A model generated the notes under the pieces. It saw only the letters and a list, made by a program, of their open reading frames with translations. It did no database searches and was not told where the DNA came from. A stretch of 64,000 nt of DNA from contig NC_077238.1 in NCBI RefSeq assembly GCF_947179165.1, forward strand, positions 83,977,757 through 84,041,756, written 5' to 3'. This DNA is from Solanum dulcamara. Its lineage: Eukaryota; Streptophyta; Magnoliopsida; Solanales; Solanaceae. This document shows, piece after piece, positions 27,600-41,029 of this stretch. A program made the position numbers and the translations under genes. Positions within the stretch are counted from its first letter, which is position 1; every line of letters starts with the position of its first letter.

Positions 27600-28730
27600 T
27601 CTCCAAGTCGTTAATGACGCTACTATGGAAAAATCCAATAAATTTTGACCCGGAACCCCGGCGCTTAAAAAATCTGTGGGCTAACACACACGAAAAACTG
27701 GCAAAATCCCCTAATTCCTATTGCGTCGCCAATAAAATGCTCCAAAACCCTTCTATAGCGCCGCCGGGGCTACTAGAGTCGTTCCCCAGGTCGTTACGGA
27801 CACTACTATGGAAGAATACAAGAAAATTTGACTCGGACCCCCGGCACCTAAAAAATTCGTGGGCTAACACACACGAAAAACTGGCAAAATCCCCTAATTC
27901 CTATTGCGTCGCCAATAAAATGCTCCAAAACCCTTCTATAGCGCCGCCGGGGCTACTGGAGTCGTTCCCTAGGTCGTTACGGACACTACTATGGAAGAAT
28001 CCAAGAAAATTCGACCCGGACCCCCGGCACCTAAAAAATCTATGGGCTAACACACACGAATAACTGGCAAAATCGCCTAATTCCTACTGCGTCGCCAATA
28101 AAATGCTCCTAAGCCCCTCTAAAGTGTTGCCGGGGCTACTATAGTAATTATCCAAGTCGTTAATGACGCTACTATGGAAAAATCCAATAAATTTTGACCC
28201 GGAACCCCGGCGCTTAAAAAATCTGTGGGCTAACAACCACGAAAAACTGGCAAAATCCCCTAATTCCTATTGCGTCGCCAATAAAATGCTCCAAAACCCT
28301 TCTATAGCGCCGCCGGGGCTACTGGAGTCGTTCCCCAGGTCGTTACGGACACTACTATGGAAGAATACAAGAAAATTTGACTCGGACCCCCGGCACCTAA
28401 AAAATTCGTGGGCTAACACACACGAAAAACTGGCAAAATCCCCTAATTCCTATTGCGTCGCCAATAAAATGCTCCAAAACCCTTCTATAGCGCCGCCGGG
28501 GCTACTGGAGTCGTTCCCCAGGTCGTTATGGACACTACTATGGAAGAATACAAGAAAATTTGACTCGGACCCCCGGCACCTAAAAAATTCGTGGGCTAAC
28601 ACACACGAAAAACTGGCAAAATCGCCTAATTCCTGTTGCGTCGCAAATAAAATGATCCTAAACCCCTCTATAGCACATCCGGGGCTACTGGAGTCATTTC
28701 CCAGGTCGTTACGGATGCTACTATGGAAGA
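27600..28730 (+). repeat. 3-monomer (549 bp) tandem duplication
   Basis: The rare junction GTCGTTAATGACGCTACTAT, followed by CCAATAAATTTTGACCCGGA, recurs with a 549 bp offset (open frames start at 27614 and 28163). Copies are almost identical over three units; visible differences include ATTCTCC versus ATTATCC just before the junction and CACACGAA versus ACCACGAA. The second copy runs on through an extra near-identical unit. All units here share the variant ATGCTCCAAAACCCTTCTAT. Confidence 0.92.
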
Positions 28731-30771
28731 ATCGAAGAAAATTTAACCCGTACCCCCAGCACCTAAAATATCCGTGGGCTAACACACACGAAAAAGTGGT
28801 AAAATTGCTTAATTCCTATTGTGCCGCCAATAAAATGCTCCTAAACCCCTCTAAAGCGCCGCCGGAGCTACTTTAGTCGTTCCCCAGGTCAGTACGGATG
28901 CTACTATGGTAGAATCCAAGAAAATTTGACCCCGGACCCCCGGCACCTAAAATATCCGTGGGCTAACACATACGAAAAAGTGGCAAAATTGCTTAATTCC
29001 TGTTGCGCCGCCAATAAAATGCTCTTAAACGCCTCTAAAGTGCCGTCGGAGCTACTAGAGTTGTTACCCAGGTCGTTACGGACGCTACTATAGAAAAATC
29101 CAAGAAAATTTGACCCAGACCCACGGCGCCTAAAAAATCTGTGGGCTAACACACACGAAAAACAAGCAAAATCCCCTAATTCCTATTGCGTCGCTAATAA
29201 AATGCTCCTAAACCCCTCTATAGCACCTATGGGCTACTGAAGTCCTTCCCCAGGTTGTTACGGACGCTACTATAGAAGAATCCAAGAAAATTTGACCCGG
29301 ACCCCCGGCACATAAAATATCTGTGGGCGTTAACACACGAAAAAGTGGCAAAATTACTTAATTCCTATTGCGCCGCCAATAAAATGCTCCTAAACCCCTC
29401 TAAAGCGCCACCGGGGCTACTGTAGTCGTTCCCCAGGTCATTACGTATGCTACTATGAAATAATTCTAGAAAATTTGATTCAGACCCCTTTTACCTAAAA
29501 AATCTGTGGTCTAACACACAAGAAATACTGGCAAAATCGCCTAATTCCTATTGCGTCGCCAATAAAATGCACCTAAACCCCTCTATAGAACCTCCGGGGC
29601 TACTGGAGTCCTTCCCGAGGTCGTTACAGACGCTACTATAGAAGATTCCAAAAAAATTTGACCCGGACCCTCGGCACCTAAAATATCCGTGGGGTAACAC
29701 ACACGAAAATTGGCAAAATCGCCTAATTCCTACTGCGTCGCCAATAAAATGCTCCTAAGCCCATCTAAAGCGCAGCAGGGGCTACTGTAGTCGTTCCCCA
29801 GTTCGTAACGGATGCTACTATGGAAAAAGCAAAGAAATTTTGACCCGTACCCCCGGCACCTAAAAAATCTATGGGCTAACACACACGAAAAACTGGTAAA
29901 ATCCCCTAATTCCTATTGCGTCGCCAATAAAATGCTCCTAAACCCCTCTATAGCACCTCCGGGGCTACTGGAGTCCTTCCCCAGGTCGTTACGAATGCTA
30001 CTATGGAAGAATGCAAGAAAATTTGACCCAGACCCACGGCACATAAAATATCCGTGGGCTAACACACACGAAAAAGTGGCAAAATTGCTTAATTCCTGTT
30101 GCGCCGCCAATAAAATGCTCTTAAATGCCTCTAAAGTGCCGTCGGGGCTACTAGAGTTGTTACCCAGGTCGTTACGGACGCTACTATAGAAACATCCAAG
30201 AAAATATGACCCGGAACCCCGGCACCTAAAAAATCTGTGGGCTAACACACACGAAAAACTGGCAAAATCCCCTAATTCCTATTGCGTCGCCAATAAAATG
30301 CTCCTAAACCCCTCTATAGCACCTCCGGGGCTACTGGAGTTCTTCCCCAGGTCGTTACGGACGCTACTATGGAAGAATCCAAGAAAATTTGACCCAGACC
30401 CCCGGCACATAAAATATCTGTGGGCTAACACACACGAAAAAGTGGCAAAATTGCTTAATACCTATTGCGCCGCCAATAAAATGCTCCTAAACCCCTATAA
30501 AGCATCGCCGGGGCTACTGGAGTCGTTCTCGAGGTCATTACGGATGTTACTATGAAAGAATTCAAGAAAATTTGACCCATACCCCCATCACCTAAAAAAT
30601 CTGTGGGATAACACACAAGAAATACTGGCAAAGTCGCCTAATTCCTATTGCGTCGCCAATAAAATACTCCTAAACCCCTCTATAGAATCGCCGGGGCTAC
30701 TGGAGTCGTTCCCCAGGTCGTTACAGACGCTACTATGGAAGAATACAAGAAAATTCGACTCGGACCCCCAA

Positions 30772-30940
30772 CACCTAAAAATGTCGTGGGCTAACACACA
30801 CGAAAAACTGGCAAAATCGCCTAATTCTATTGCATCGCAAATAAAATGATCCTAACCCCCTCTAAAGCGCCGCTGGAGCTAGTGGAGTCGTAACGGACGC
30901 TACTATGGAAGAAATCAAGAAAATTCAACCCGGACCCCAA
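30772..30940 (+). repeat. Shortened monomer, 169 bp (12 bp deletion plus single-base losses)
   Basis: The normal GAGTCGTTCCCCAGGTCGTA is reduced to GAGTCGTAACGG near 30886, a loss of 12 bp between the two GTCGT motifs in each unit. A close relative near 51195-51265, sharing GGAGCTAGTGGAGTCG, is intact at this place, so the deletion is later than the copying event. Confidence 0.85.
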
Positions 30941-31305
30941 TACCTAAAAAATCTGTGGGCTAACACACACGAAAAATTGGCAAAATTGCCTAAATCCTAT
31001 TGCGTCGCCAATAAATGCTCCTAAACCCCTTTATTGCACCGCCGGGGCTACTGGAGTCGTTCCCCAGGTCGTTACGGACGCTACTATGGAAGAAATCAAG
31101 AAAAATCGACCCAGACCCCCAGCACCTAAAAAATACGTGGGTTAACACACACGAAAAACTGGCAAATTCGTCTAATTCCTATTGCGTCGCTAATAAAATG
31201 CTCCTAAATCCCTCTATAGCACCGCCGGGGCTACTGGAGTCGTTCCCCAGGTCGTTACGGATGCTACTATGGAAGAATCTAAGAAAATTTGCCCCAGACC
31301 CCCGG

Positions 31306-31463
31306 CACCTAAAAAATCCGTGGGCTAACACACACGAAAAACTTGCAAAATCACCTAATTCCTAAGCCCCTCTAAAGCGCCGCTGGGGCTACTGTAGTCG
31401 TTCTCCAGGTCTTTACGGACGCTACTAAGGAAAACTCCAAGAACATTTAACCAGGACCCCCGG
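31306..31463 (+). repeat. Shortened monomer, 158 bp (25 bp deletion)
   Basis: Landmarks are 158 bp apart, exactly 25 less than a full unit. CCTAATTCCTA runs straight into AGCCCCTCTAAAG near 31363. The lost part lies between two TCCTA motifs that are 25 bp apart in the consensus, so this is a deletion at a 5 bp direct repeat. Confidence 0.92.
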
Positions 31464-34400
31464 CACCTAAAAAATCTGTGGGCTAACACACATGAAAAAC
31501 TGGCAAAATCCCCTAATTCCTATTAAGTCGCCAATAAAATGCTCCTAAACCTCTCTATATCACCTTCGGAGCTACTGGAGTCATTCCCCAGGTCATTACG
31601 AATGTTACTATGGAAGAATCCAAGAAAATTTGACTCGGGCCCCCGGCACCTAAAATATTCGTGGGCTAACACACACGAAAAAGTGGCAAAATTACTTAAT
31701 TCCTATTGCGCCGCCAATAAAATGCACTATACCACTCTAAAGCGCTGCCGGGGCTACTGAAGTCGTTCCCCAGGTCGTTACAGATGCTACTATGGAAGAA
31801 TTCAAGAAATTTTGACCCGAACCCCCGGCACCTAAAAATTCTGTGGGCTAACACACACGAAAAATTGGCAAAATTGCCTAATCCCTATTGCGTCGCCAAT
31901 AAATGCTCCTAAACCCCTTTATTGCACTGCCGCGGCTACTGGAGTCGTTCTCCAGGTCGTTACGGACGCTACTATGGAAGAAATCAAGAAAATTCGACCC
32001 GTACCTCCGGCACCTAAAAATTCTATCGGCACACACACACGAAAATCTGGAAAAATTACCTAATTCCTATTGCGTCTCTAATATAATGATCCTAAAACCC
32101 TCTACAGCACTGCCAGGGCAGCTGGAGTCTTTCCCCAGGTCGTTACGGACGCTACTATGGAAGAATCCAAGAAAATTCGACCCAGACCCCGGCACCTAAA
32201 ATATCATGGGCTAACACACACGAAAAGGTGGCAAAAATGCCTAATTCCTATTGTGTCTCTAATAAAATGCTCCTATACCCCTCTAAAGCGCCGCCGGGGC
32301 TACTAAAGTCGTTCCCCAGGTCGTTATAGATGCTACTATGGAAGAAACCAAGAAAATTTGACCCGAACGCCCGACACCTAAAAAATCTGTGGGTTAACAC
32401 ACACGAAAAACTGGCAAAATCGCCTAATTCCTATTGCGTCGCCAATAAAATGCTTCTAAATCCCTCTATAGCGCCGCCGGGGCTACTGGAGTCGTTCCCC
32501 AGGTCATTATGGATGCTACTATGGAATAATCCAAGAATATTCGACCCAGACCCCTGGCACCTAAAAAATCCGTAGGCTAACACGCACAGAAAACTAACAA
32601 AATCGCCTAATTCCTATTGCATTTCCAATAAAATGCTCCTATACCCCTCTAAAGCGCCGCCGGGGCTACTAGAGTCGTTCCCCAGGTTGTTACGGATGCT
32701 ACAATAGAAGAATCTAAGAAAATTTGACCTGAACCCCCGGCACCTAAAAAATCTGTGGGCTAACACACACGAAAAGCTGGCAAAATCTCCTAATTGCTAT
32801 TGCGTCGCCAACAAAATTCTCCTAAACCCCTCTATAGCACCATCGGGGCTACTGGAGTCGTTCTCCAAGTCGTTACAGATGCTACTATGGAAGAAATCAA
32901 GAAAATTCGACCCGCACCCCCGGCACCTAAAAATTCTATGGGCTAACACACATGAAAAACTGGCAAAATTGCCTAATTCCTATTGCGTCGCCAATAAAAT
33001 TCTCCTAAACCCCTCTATTGCACCGTCGGAGCTACTGGAGTCATTCCCCAGGTCATTACGGACGTTACTATGGAAGAAATGAAGAAGATTCGACCCAGAC
33101 CCCCGGCACCTTAAAAATTCAGTGGGATAACACACACGAAAAACTGGCAAATTCGCCTAATTCTCATTGCGTCTCTAATAAAATGCTCCTAAACCCCTCT
33201 ATAGCACCACTAGAGCTACTGGAGTCTTTCCCCAGGTCGTTACGGATGCTACTATGGAAGAATCCAAGAAAATTCCACATGGACCCCTGGCACGTAAAAA
33301 ATCTGTGGGCGTTACACACGAAAATCTAGAAAAATTACCTAATTCCTATTGCGTCTCTAATAAAATGATCCTAAACCCCTCTAAAGCACCGCCGGGGCTA
33401 CTGGAGTCATTCCCCAGGTCGTTATGGACGCTAGTATGGAAGAATCCAAGAAAAATTGACCCAGACCCCGGTACCTAAAATATCCGTGGGCTAACACACA
33501 CAAAAAAGTGGCAAAATTGCCTAATTCCTATTGTGTCTCTAATAAAATGCTCCTATACCCTTCTAAAGCGCCGCTGGGGCAACTGGAGTCATTCCCCAGG
33601 TCGTTACAGATGTTACTATGGAAGAAACCAAGAAAATTTGACCCGAACCCCCGTCACCTAAAAAATCTGTGGTTAACACACACGAAAAACTGGCAAAATC
33701 GCCTAATTCCTATTGCGTCGCCAATAAAATGCTCCTAAATCACTCTATAGCGCCGCTGGGGCTATTAGAGTCGTTCCCCAGGTCGTTACGGATGCTACAA
33801 TGGAAGAATCCAAGAAAATTCGACCCAGACCTCCGGCACCTAAAAAATCTGTGGGCTAACACAAACGAAAAACTGGCAAAATTGCCTAATTCCTATTGCA
33901 TCTCCAATAAAATGCTCCTATACCCCTCTAAAGCGCCGCTAGGGCTACTAGAGTCGTTCCCCAGGTCGTTACGGACGCTACTATGGAAGAATCCAAGAAA
34001 ATTTTACCCAGACCCCCTTCACCTAAAAAATATGTAGGCTAACACACAAGAAAAACTGGCAAAATCGCCTAATTCCTATTTCGTCGCCAATAAAATGCTC
34101 CTAAACCCCTCTATAGCGCCACCGGGGCTACTGGAGTCGTTCCTTAGGTCGTTATGGATGCTACTATGGAAGAATAAAAGAAACTTTAACTCGGACCCCC
34201 GGCACCAAAAAAATCCGTGGGCTAACACACACGAAAAACTGGCAAAATGGCCTAATTCCTATTGCGTCGCCAATAAAATGCCTCTAAACCCCTCTATAGC
34301 ATCGCCGGGGCTATTGGAGTCGTTCCCCAGGTTGTTACGGACTCTACTATGGAAGAATCCAAGAAAATTTGACCCGGACCCCCGGCACCTAAAAAATCCG

Positions 34401-35665
34401 TGGGCTAACACACACGAAAAACTTGCAAAATCGCCTAATTCCTATTGCGTCGCCAATAAAATACTCCTGAACCACTCTAAAGCGCCGCCGGGGCTACTGG
34501 AGTCGTTCCCCAGGTTGTTACGGATGCTACTATGGAAGAATCCAAGAAAGTTTGACCCAAACCCCCGGGACCTAAAAAATTCGTGGGTTAACACAGACGA
34601 AAAACTGGCAAAATCGCCTAATTCCTATTGCGTCGCCAATAAAATGCTTAAAAACCCCTCTATAGCGCCGCCGGGGCTACTGGAGTCTTTCCCCAGGTCA
34701 TTGCGGATTGTACTATGGAAGAATCCAAGAAAATTTGACACGGACCCCTAGCTTGTTAAAAATCTGTGGGCTAACACACACGAAAATCTGGACAAATTAC
34801 CTAATTCCTATTACGTCTCTAATAAAATGATCCTAAACCCCTCTAAAGCACCGCCGGGGCTACTGGAGTCATTCCCCAGGTCGTTACGGACGCTAGTATT
34901 GAAGAATCCAAGAAAATTTGACCCAGACCCCGGTACCTAAAATATCCATGGGCTAACACACACGAAAAACTGGCAAAATCGCCTAATTCCTATTGCGTCG
35001 CCAATAAAATGCTCCTAAATCCCTCTATAGCACCGACGGGGCTACTAGAGTCGTTCTCCAGGTCGTTACGGACGCTACTATGGAAGAATCCAAGAAAATT
35101 CGACCCGGACCTTCGGCACCTAAAAAATCCGTGGGCTAACACACACGAAAAACTGGCAAAATCGCCTAATTCCTAGTGCATCTCCAATAAAATGCTCCTA
35201 TACCCTTCTAAAGTGCCGCTGGGGCTACTAGAGTCGTTCCCTTGGTCGTTACGGATGCTACTATAGAAGAATCCAAGAAAGTTTTACCCGGACCCCCTTC
35301 ACCTAAAAAATATGTGGGCTAACACACAAGAAAAACTGGCAAAATCTGCTAATTCCTATTGCGTCGCCAATAAAATGCTCCTAAATCCCTCTATAGCGCC
35401 GCCGGGGCTACTGGAGCCGTTCCCCAGATCATTATGGATGCTACTATGGAAGAATAAAAGAAAATTTGACCCGGACCCCCGGCACCTAAAAAATTCGTGG
35501 GCTAACACACACGAAAAACTGACAAAACTGCCTAGTTCCTATTGCGTTGCCAATAAAATGCCCCTAAACCCCTCTATAGCATCACCGGGGCTATTGGAGT
35601 CGTTCCCCAGGTCGTTACGGACTCTACTATGGAAGAATCCAAGAAAATTTTACCCGGACCCCCGG

Positions 35666-35788
35666 CACCTAAAAAGTTCGTGGGCTAACACACATAAAAA
35701 ACTTGCAAAATCGCCTAATTCTTATTGAGTCGCCAAATAACGGACGCAACTATCGAAGAAATCAAGAAAATTCGACCCGGACCCCCTT
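35666..35788 (+). repeat. Shortened monomer, 123 bp (60 bp deletion), first locus
   Basis: GTCGCCAA joins directly to ATAACGGACGC near 35735. The unit is 123 bp, 60 less than normal, and the loss removes the G+C core and the CCCCAGG segment. The junction lies near a TAA found on both sides. The identical junction occurs near 54672, so the two loci share an ancestor that already carried the deletion. Confidence 0.9.
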
Positions 35789-37144
35789 CACCTAAAAAAT
35801 CTGTGTGCTAACACACAAGAAATACTGGCAAAATTGCCCAATTCCTATTGCGTCTCCAATAAAATGCTTCTAAACCCCTCTAAAGTGCCGCCGGGGCTAC
35901 TGGAGTCGTTCCCCAGGTCGTTACGGATGCTACTGTGTAAGAATCCAAGAAACTTTGACCCGACCCCCCGGCACTTAAAAAATCCGTGGGCTAACACACA
36001 CGAAAAACTGGCAAAATCACCTAATTCCTATTGCATTGCCAATAAAATGCCCTTAAACCTCTCTATAGCATCGCCGGGGCTATTGGAGTCGTTCCCCAGG
36101 TCGTTACGGACTCTACTATGGAAGAATCCAAGAACATTTGACCCGGACCCCAGGCACCGAAAAAATCCGTGGGCTAACACACACGAAAAACTTGCAAAAT
36201 TGCCTAATTCCTATTGCATCGCCAATAAAATGCTCCTGAACCACTCTAAAGCGCCACCGGGGCTACTGGAGTCGTTCCCCAGGTTGTTACGGATGCTACT
36301 ATTGAAGAATCCAAGAAATTTTGACCCGAACCCCCGGGACCTAAAAAATTCGTGGGTTAACACACACGAAAAACTGGCAAAATCGCCTAATTCCTATTGC
36401 GTCGCCAATAAAATGCTCCAAAACCCCTCTATAGCGCCGCCGGGGCTACTGGAGTTGTTCCCCAGGCCGTTACCAACGCTACTATAGAAGAATCCAAGAA
36501 AATTCGACCCGGACCCCCGGCACCTAAAAAATCCGTGGGCTACCACACACGAAAAACTAGCAAAATTGCTTAATTCCTATTGCGCCGCCAATAAAATGCT
36601 TCTAAACCCCTCTAATGCGCCGCCAGGGCTACTGGAGTCATTTCCCAGGTCGTCACGGACGATACTATGGAAAAATCCAATAAAATTTGACCCGGACCCC
36701 CGGCACCTAAAAAATCTGTGGGCTAACACACACGAAAAACTTGCAAAAGCCCCTAATTCCTATTGCGTCGCCACTAACATGCTCCTAAACCCCTCTATAG
36801 CACTTCCGGGGCTACTGGAGTCATTCCCTTGTTCGTTACGGACACTACTATGGAAGAATCCAAGAAAATTTGACCTAGACCCCTGGCACCTAAAATATCC
36901 GTGGGCTAACACACACGAAAAAGTGGCAAAATTACTTAATTCCTATTGCGCCGCCAATAAAATGCTCCTAAACCCCTCTAAAGCGCCGCCGGGGCTACTA
37001 GAGTCGTTCCCCAAGTCGTTACGGATGCTACTATAGAAGAATTCAAGAAACTTTGACCCGGACCCCGTTCACCTACAAAATCTGTGGGCTAACACACAAG
37101 AAATACCGGCAAAATCGCCTAATTCCTATTGCGTTGCCTATAAA

Positions 37145-39781
37145 ATGATCCTAAACCCCTCTAAAGCGCCACCGGGGCTACTGGAGTCATTCCCCAGGTC
37201 ATTACGGACGCTACTCTGGAAGAAATCAAGAAAATTCGACCCATACCCCCGGCATCTAAAAATTCAGTGGGCTAACACACATGAAAAACTGGCAAAATCG
37301 CCTAATTCCCATTGCGTCTCCAATAAAATGCTTCTAAACCCCTCTAAAGTGCTGCCGGGGCTACTGGAGTCATTCCCCAGGTCGTTACGGATGCTACTGT
37401 GTAAGAATCCAAGAAAATTTGACCCGGACCCCCGGCACGTAAAAAATCTGTGTGCTAACACACACGAAAAACTGGCAAAATCACCTAATTCCTATTGCGT
37501 CTCAAATAAAATGCTCCTAAACCCCTCTAAAGCGCTGCCGGGGCTACTGAAGTCGTTCCCCAGGTCGTTACGGATGCTACTGTGGAAGAATCCAAGAAAA
37601 TTTGACCCGGACCCCCGGCACCTAAAAAATCCGTGGGCTAACACACACGAAAAACTGGCAAAATCGCCTAATTCCTATTACGTCGCCAATAAAATGCCCT
37701 TAAACCTCTCTATAGCATCGCCGGGGCTATTGGAGTCGTTCCCCAGGTCGTTACGGACTCTACTATGGAAGAATCCAAGAACATTTGACCCGGACCCCAG
37801 GCACCGAAAAAATCCGTGGGCTAACACACACGAAAAACTTGCAAAATCGCCTAATTCCTATTGCGTCGCCAATAAAATGCTCCTGAACCACTCTAAAGCG
37901 CCATCGGGGCTACTGGAGTCATTCCCCAGGTTGTTACGGATGCTACTATTGAAGAATCCAAGAAATTTTGACCCGAACCCTCAGGACCTAAAAAATTCGT
38001 GGGTTAACACACACGAAAAACTGGCAAAATCGCCTAATTTCTATTGCGTCGCCAATAAAATGCTCCAAAACCCCTCTATAGCGCCGCCGGGGCTACTGGA
38101 GTCATTCCCCAGGCCGTTACCAACGCTACTACAGAAGAATCCAAGAAAATTCGACCCGGACCCCCGGCACCTAAAAAATCCGTGGGCTACCACACATGAA
38201 AAACTGGCAAAATTGTTTAATTCCTATTGCGCCGCCAATAAAATGCTTCTAAACCCCTCTAATGCGCCGCCAGGGCTACTAGAGTCGTTTCCCAGGTCGT
38301 TACGGACGATACTATGGAAAAATCCAATAAAATTTGACCCGGACCCCCGGCACCTAAAAAATCTGTGGGCTAACACACACGTAAAACTTGCAAAAGCCCC
38401 TAATTCCTATTGCGTTGCCTATAAAATGATCCTAAACCCCTCTATAGCGCCACCGGGGCTACTGGAGTCATTCCCCAGGTCATTACGGACGCTACTCTGG
38501 AAGAAATCAAGAAAATTCGACCCATACCCCCGGCATCTAAAAATTCAGTGGGCTAACACACACGAAAAACTGGCAAAATCGCCTAATTCCCATTGCGTCT
38601 CCAATAAAATGCTTCTAAACCCCTCTAAAGTGCTTCCGGGGCTACTGGAGTCATTCCCCAGGTCGTTACGGATGCTACTGTGTAAGAATCCAAGAAAATT
38701 TGACCCGGACCCCCGGCACGTAAAAAATCTGTGTGCTAACACACAAGAAATACCGGCAAAATCGCCTAATTCCTATTGCATTGCCTATAAAATGATCCTA
38801 AACCCCTCTAAAGCACCACCGGGGCTACTGGAGTCATTCCCCAGGTCGTTACGGACGCTACTCTGGAAGAAATCAAGAAAATTTGACCCATACCCCCGGC
38901 ATCTAAAAATTCAGTGGGCTAACACACACGAAAAACTGGCAAAATTGCCTAATTCCCATTGCGTCTCCAATAAAATGCTTCTAAACCCCTCTAAAGTGTT
39001 GCCGGGGCTACTGGAGTCATTCCCCAGGTCGTTACGGATGCTACTGTGTAAGAATCCAAGAACATTTGACCCGGACCCTCGGCACGTAAAAAATCTGTGT
39101 GCTAACACACACGAAAAACTGGCAAAATCACCTAATTCCTATTGCGTCTCAAATAAAATGCTCCTAAACCCCTCTAAAGTGCCGCCGGGGCTACTGGAGT
39201 CGTTCCTCAGGTCGTTACGGATGCTACTGTGGAAGAATCGCAGAAAATTTGACCCGGACCCCCGGCACCTAAAAAATCTGTGGGCTAACACACACGAAAA
39301 ACTGGCAAAATCGCCTAATTCCTATTGCGTCGCCAATAAAATGCCCTTAAACCTCTCTATAGCATCGCCGGGGCTATTGGAGTCGTTCCCCAGGTCGTTA
39401 CGGACTCTACTATGGAAGAATCCAAGAACATTTGACCCGGACCCCAGGCACCGAAAAAATCCGTGGGCTAACACACACGAACAACTTGCAAAATCGCCTA
39501 ATTCCTATTGCGTCGCCAATAAAATGCTCCTGAACCACTCTAAAGCGCCACCGGGGCTACTGGAGTCGTTCCCCAGGTTGTTACGGATGCTACTATTGAA
39601 GAATCCAAGAAATTTTGACCCGAACCCCCGGGACCTAAAAAATTCGTGGGTTAACACACACGAAAAACTGGCAAAATCGCCTAATTCCTATTGCGTCGCC
39701 AATAAAATGCTCCAAAACCCCTCTATAGCGCCGCCGGGGCTACTGGAGTCGTTCCCCAGGCCGTTACCAACGCTACTATAG
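37145..39781 (+). other. Longest open frame (878 codons), judged non-coding satellite
   Basis: This frame crosses about 14.4 units without a stop and would encode a 61-residue repeat. Typical fragments are GLLESFPRSL, LLWKNPRKFDPDPRHLKN, WANTHEKLAKSPNSYCVANK and MLLNPSKAPP. I judge it non-coding. The unit is 183 bp, so any stop-free unit yields long frames when copied without indels. The same frame elsewhere is closed by TGG to TAG, GAG to TAG and one-base indels. Recurrent amino-acid changes (S/L in KSP/KLP, P/L in NPW/NLW) are CpG transitions at second codon positions, so there is no sign of protein constraint. A reverse-strand frame is partly open too. The predicted protein has no signal peptide or recognised domain. 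Confidence 0.85.
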
Positions 39782-41029
39782 AAGAATCCAAGAAAATTCG
39801 ACCCGGACCCCCGGCACCTAAAAAATCCGTGGGCTACCACACACGAAAAACTGGCAAAATTGCTTAATTCCTATTGCGCCGCCAATAAAATGCTTCTAAA
39901 CCCCTCTAATGCGCCGCCAGGGCTACTGGAGTCGTTTCCCAGGTCGTTACGGACGATACTATGGAAAAATCCAATAAAATTTGACCCGGACCCCCGGCAC
40001 CTAAAAAATCTGTGGGCTAACACACACGAAAAACTGGCAAAAGCCCCTAATTCCTATTGCGTCGCCACTAAAATGCTCCTAAACCCCTCTATAGCACTTC
40101 CGGGGCTACTGGAGTCATTCCCTTGTTCGTTACGGACACTACTATGGAAGAATCCAAGAAAATTTGACCTAGACCCCCGACACCTAAAATATCTGTGGGC
40201 TAACACACACGAAAAAGTGGCAAAATTACTTAATTCCTATTGCGACGCCAATAAAATGCTCCTAAACCCCTCTAAAGCGCCGCCGGGGCTACTAGAGTCG
40301 TTCCCCAAGTCATTACGGATGCTACTATAGAACAATTCAAGAAACTTTGACCCGGACCACGTTCACCTACAAAATCTGTGGGCTAACACACAAGAAATAC
40401 CGGCAAAATCGCCTAATTCCTATTGCGTTGCCTATAAAATGATCCTAAACCCCTCTAAAGCGCCACCGGGGCTACTGGAGTCATTCCCCAGGTCGTTACG
40501 GACGCTACTCTGGAAGAAATCAAGAAAATTCGACCCATACCCCCGGCATCTAAAAATTCAGTGGGCTAACACACACGAAAAACTGGCAAAATCGCCTAAT
40601 TCCCATTGCGTCTCCAATAAAATGCTTCTAAACCCCTCTAAATTGCTGCCGGGGCTACTGGAGTCGTTCCCCAGGTCGTTACGGATGCTACTGTGTAAGA
40701 ATCCAAGAACATTTGACCCGGACCCCCGGCACATAAAAAATCTGTGTGCTAACACACACGAAAACCTGGCAAAATTGCCTAATTCTTATTACGTTGCCAA
40801 TAAAATGCTCCTAAATCCCTATATAGTGCCGCTGGGGCTACTGACGTCGTTCCCCACGTCGTTACTTACACTACTATGGAAGAATCCAAGAAAATTTGAC
40901 CCGGACCCCCGGCACCTAAAATATCCGTGGGCTAACACACACGAAAAACTGGCAAAATCGCCTAATTCCTATAGCGTCGCCAATAAAATGCTCCTAAGCC
41001 CCTCTAAAGCGCCGCCGGGGCTACTGTAG

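Larger units (their letters stand above)
21340..27600 (+). repeat. Mosaic satellite segment
   Basis: Units here recur elsewhere in the window. The run CAACTCGGAACCCTGG followed by CCAACAAAATTTGACCCAAA occurs at about 22.1-22.5 kb and 26.55-26.95 kb, and again in the 42.4-49.7 kb domain. Units around 24.75-26.5 kb resemble 40.75-42.65 kb. Units with CATCTCCAATAAAATGCTCC at about 24.0 and 24.6 kb recur at about 33.9 kb and, as variants, 35.2 and 54.1 kb. The segment contains one 3-unit duplication and one strongly truncated unit, listed separately. Confidence 0.85.
28730..35230 (+). repeat. Diverged satellite monomers with scattered indels
   Basis: The 183 bp phase continues without foreign sequence, but no tight higher-order period is obvious. 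Frames are often broken by one-base indels, for example the unusual GTGGGCGTTAACACACG near 29325 and the related GTGGGCGTTACACACG near 33306. Relatives of 33.25-34.05 kb occur at about 51.4 and 53.5-54.25 kb. Two internally deleted units are listed separately. Confidence 0.8.

Noticed and set aside
37145..39781. A real protein-coding gene with 61-residue repeats
   Set aside because: The frame is the satellite itself. The unit is a multiple of three, the same frame is broken elsewhere by stops and indels, and variation ignores codon position. No domain, intron structure or separate regulatory sequence is seen.
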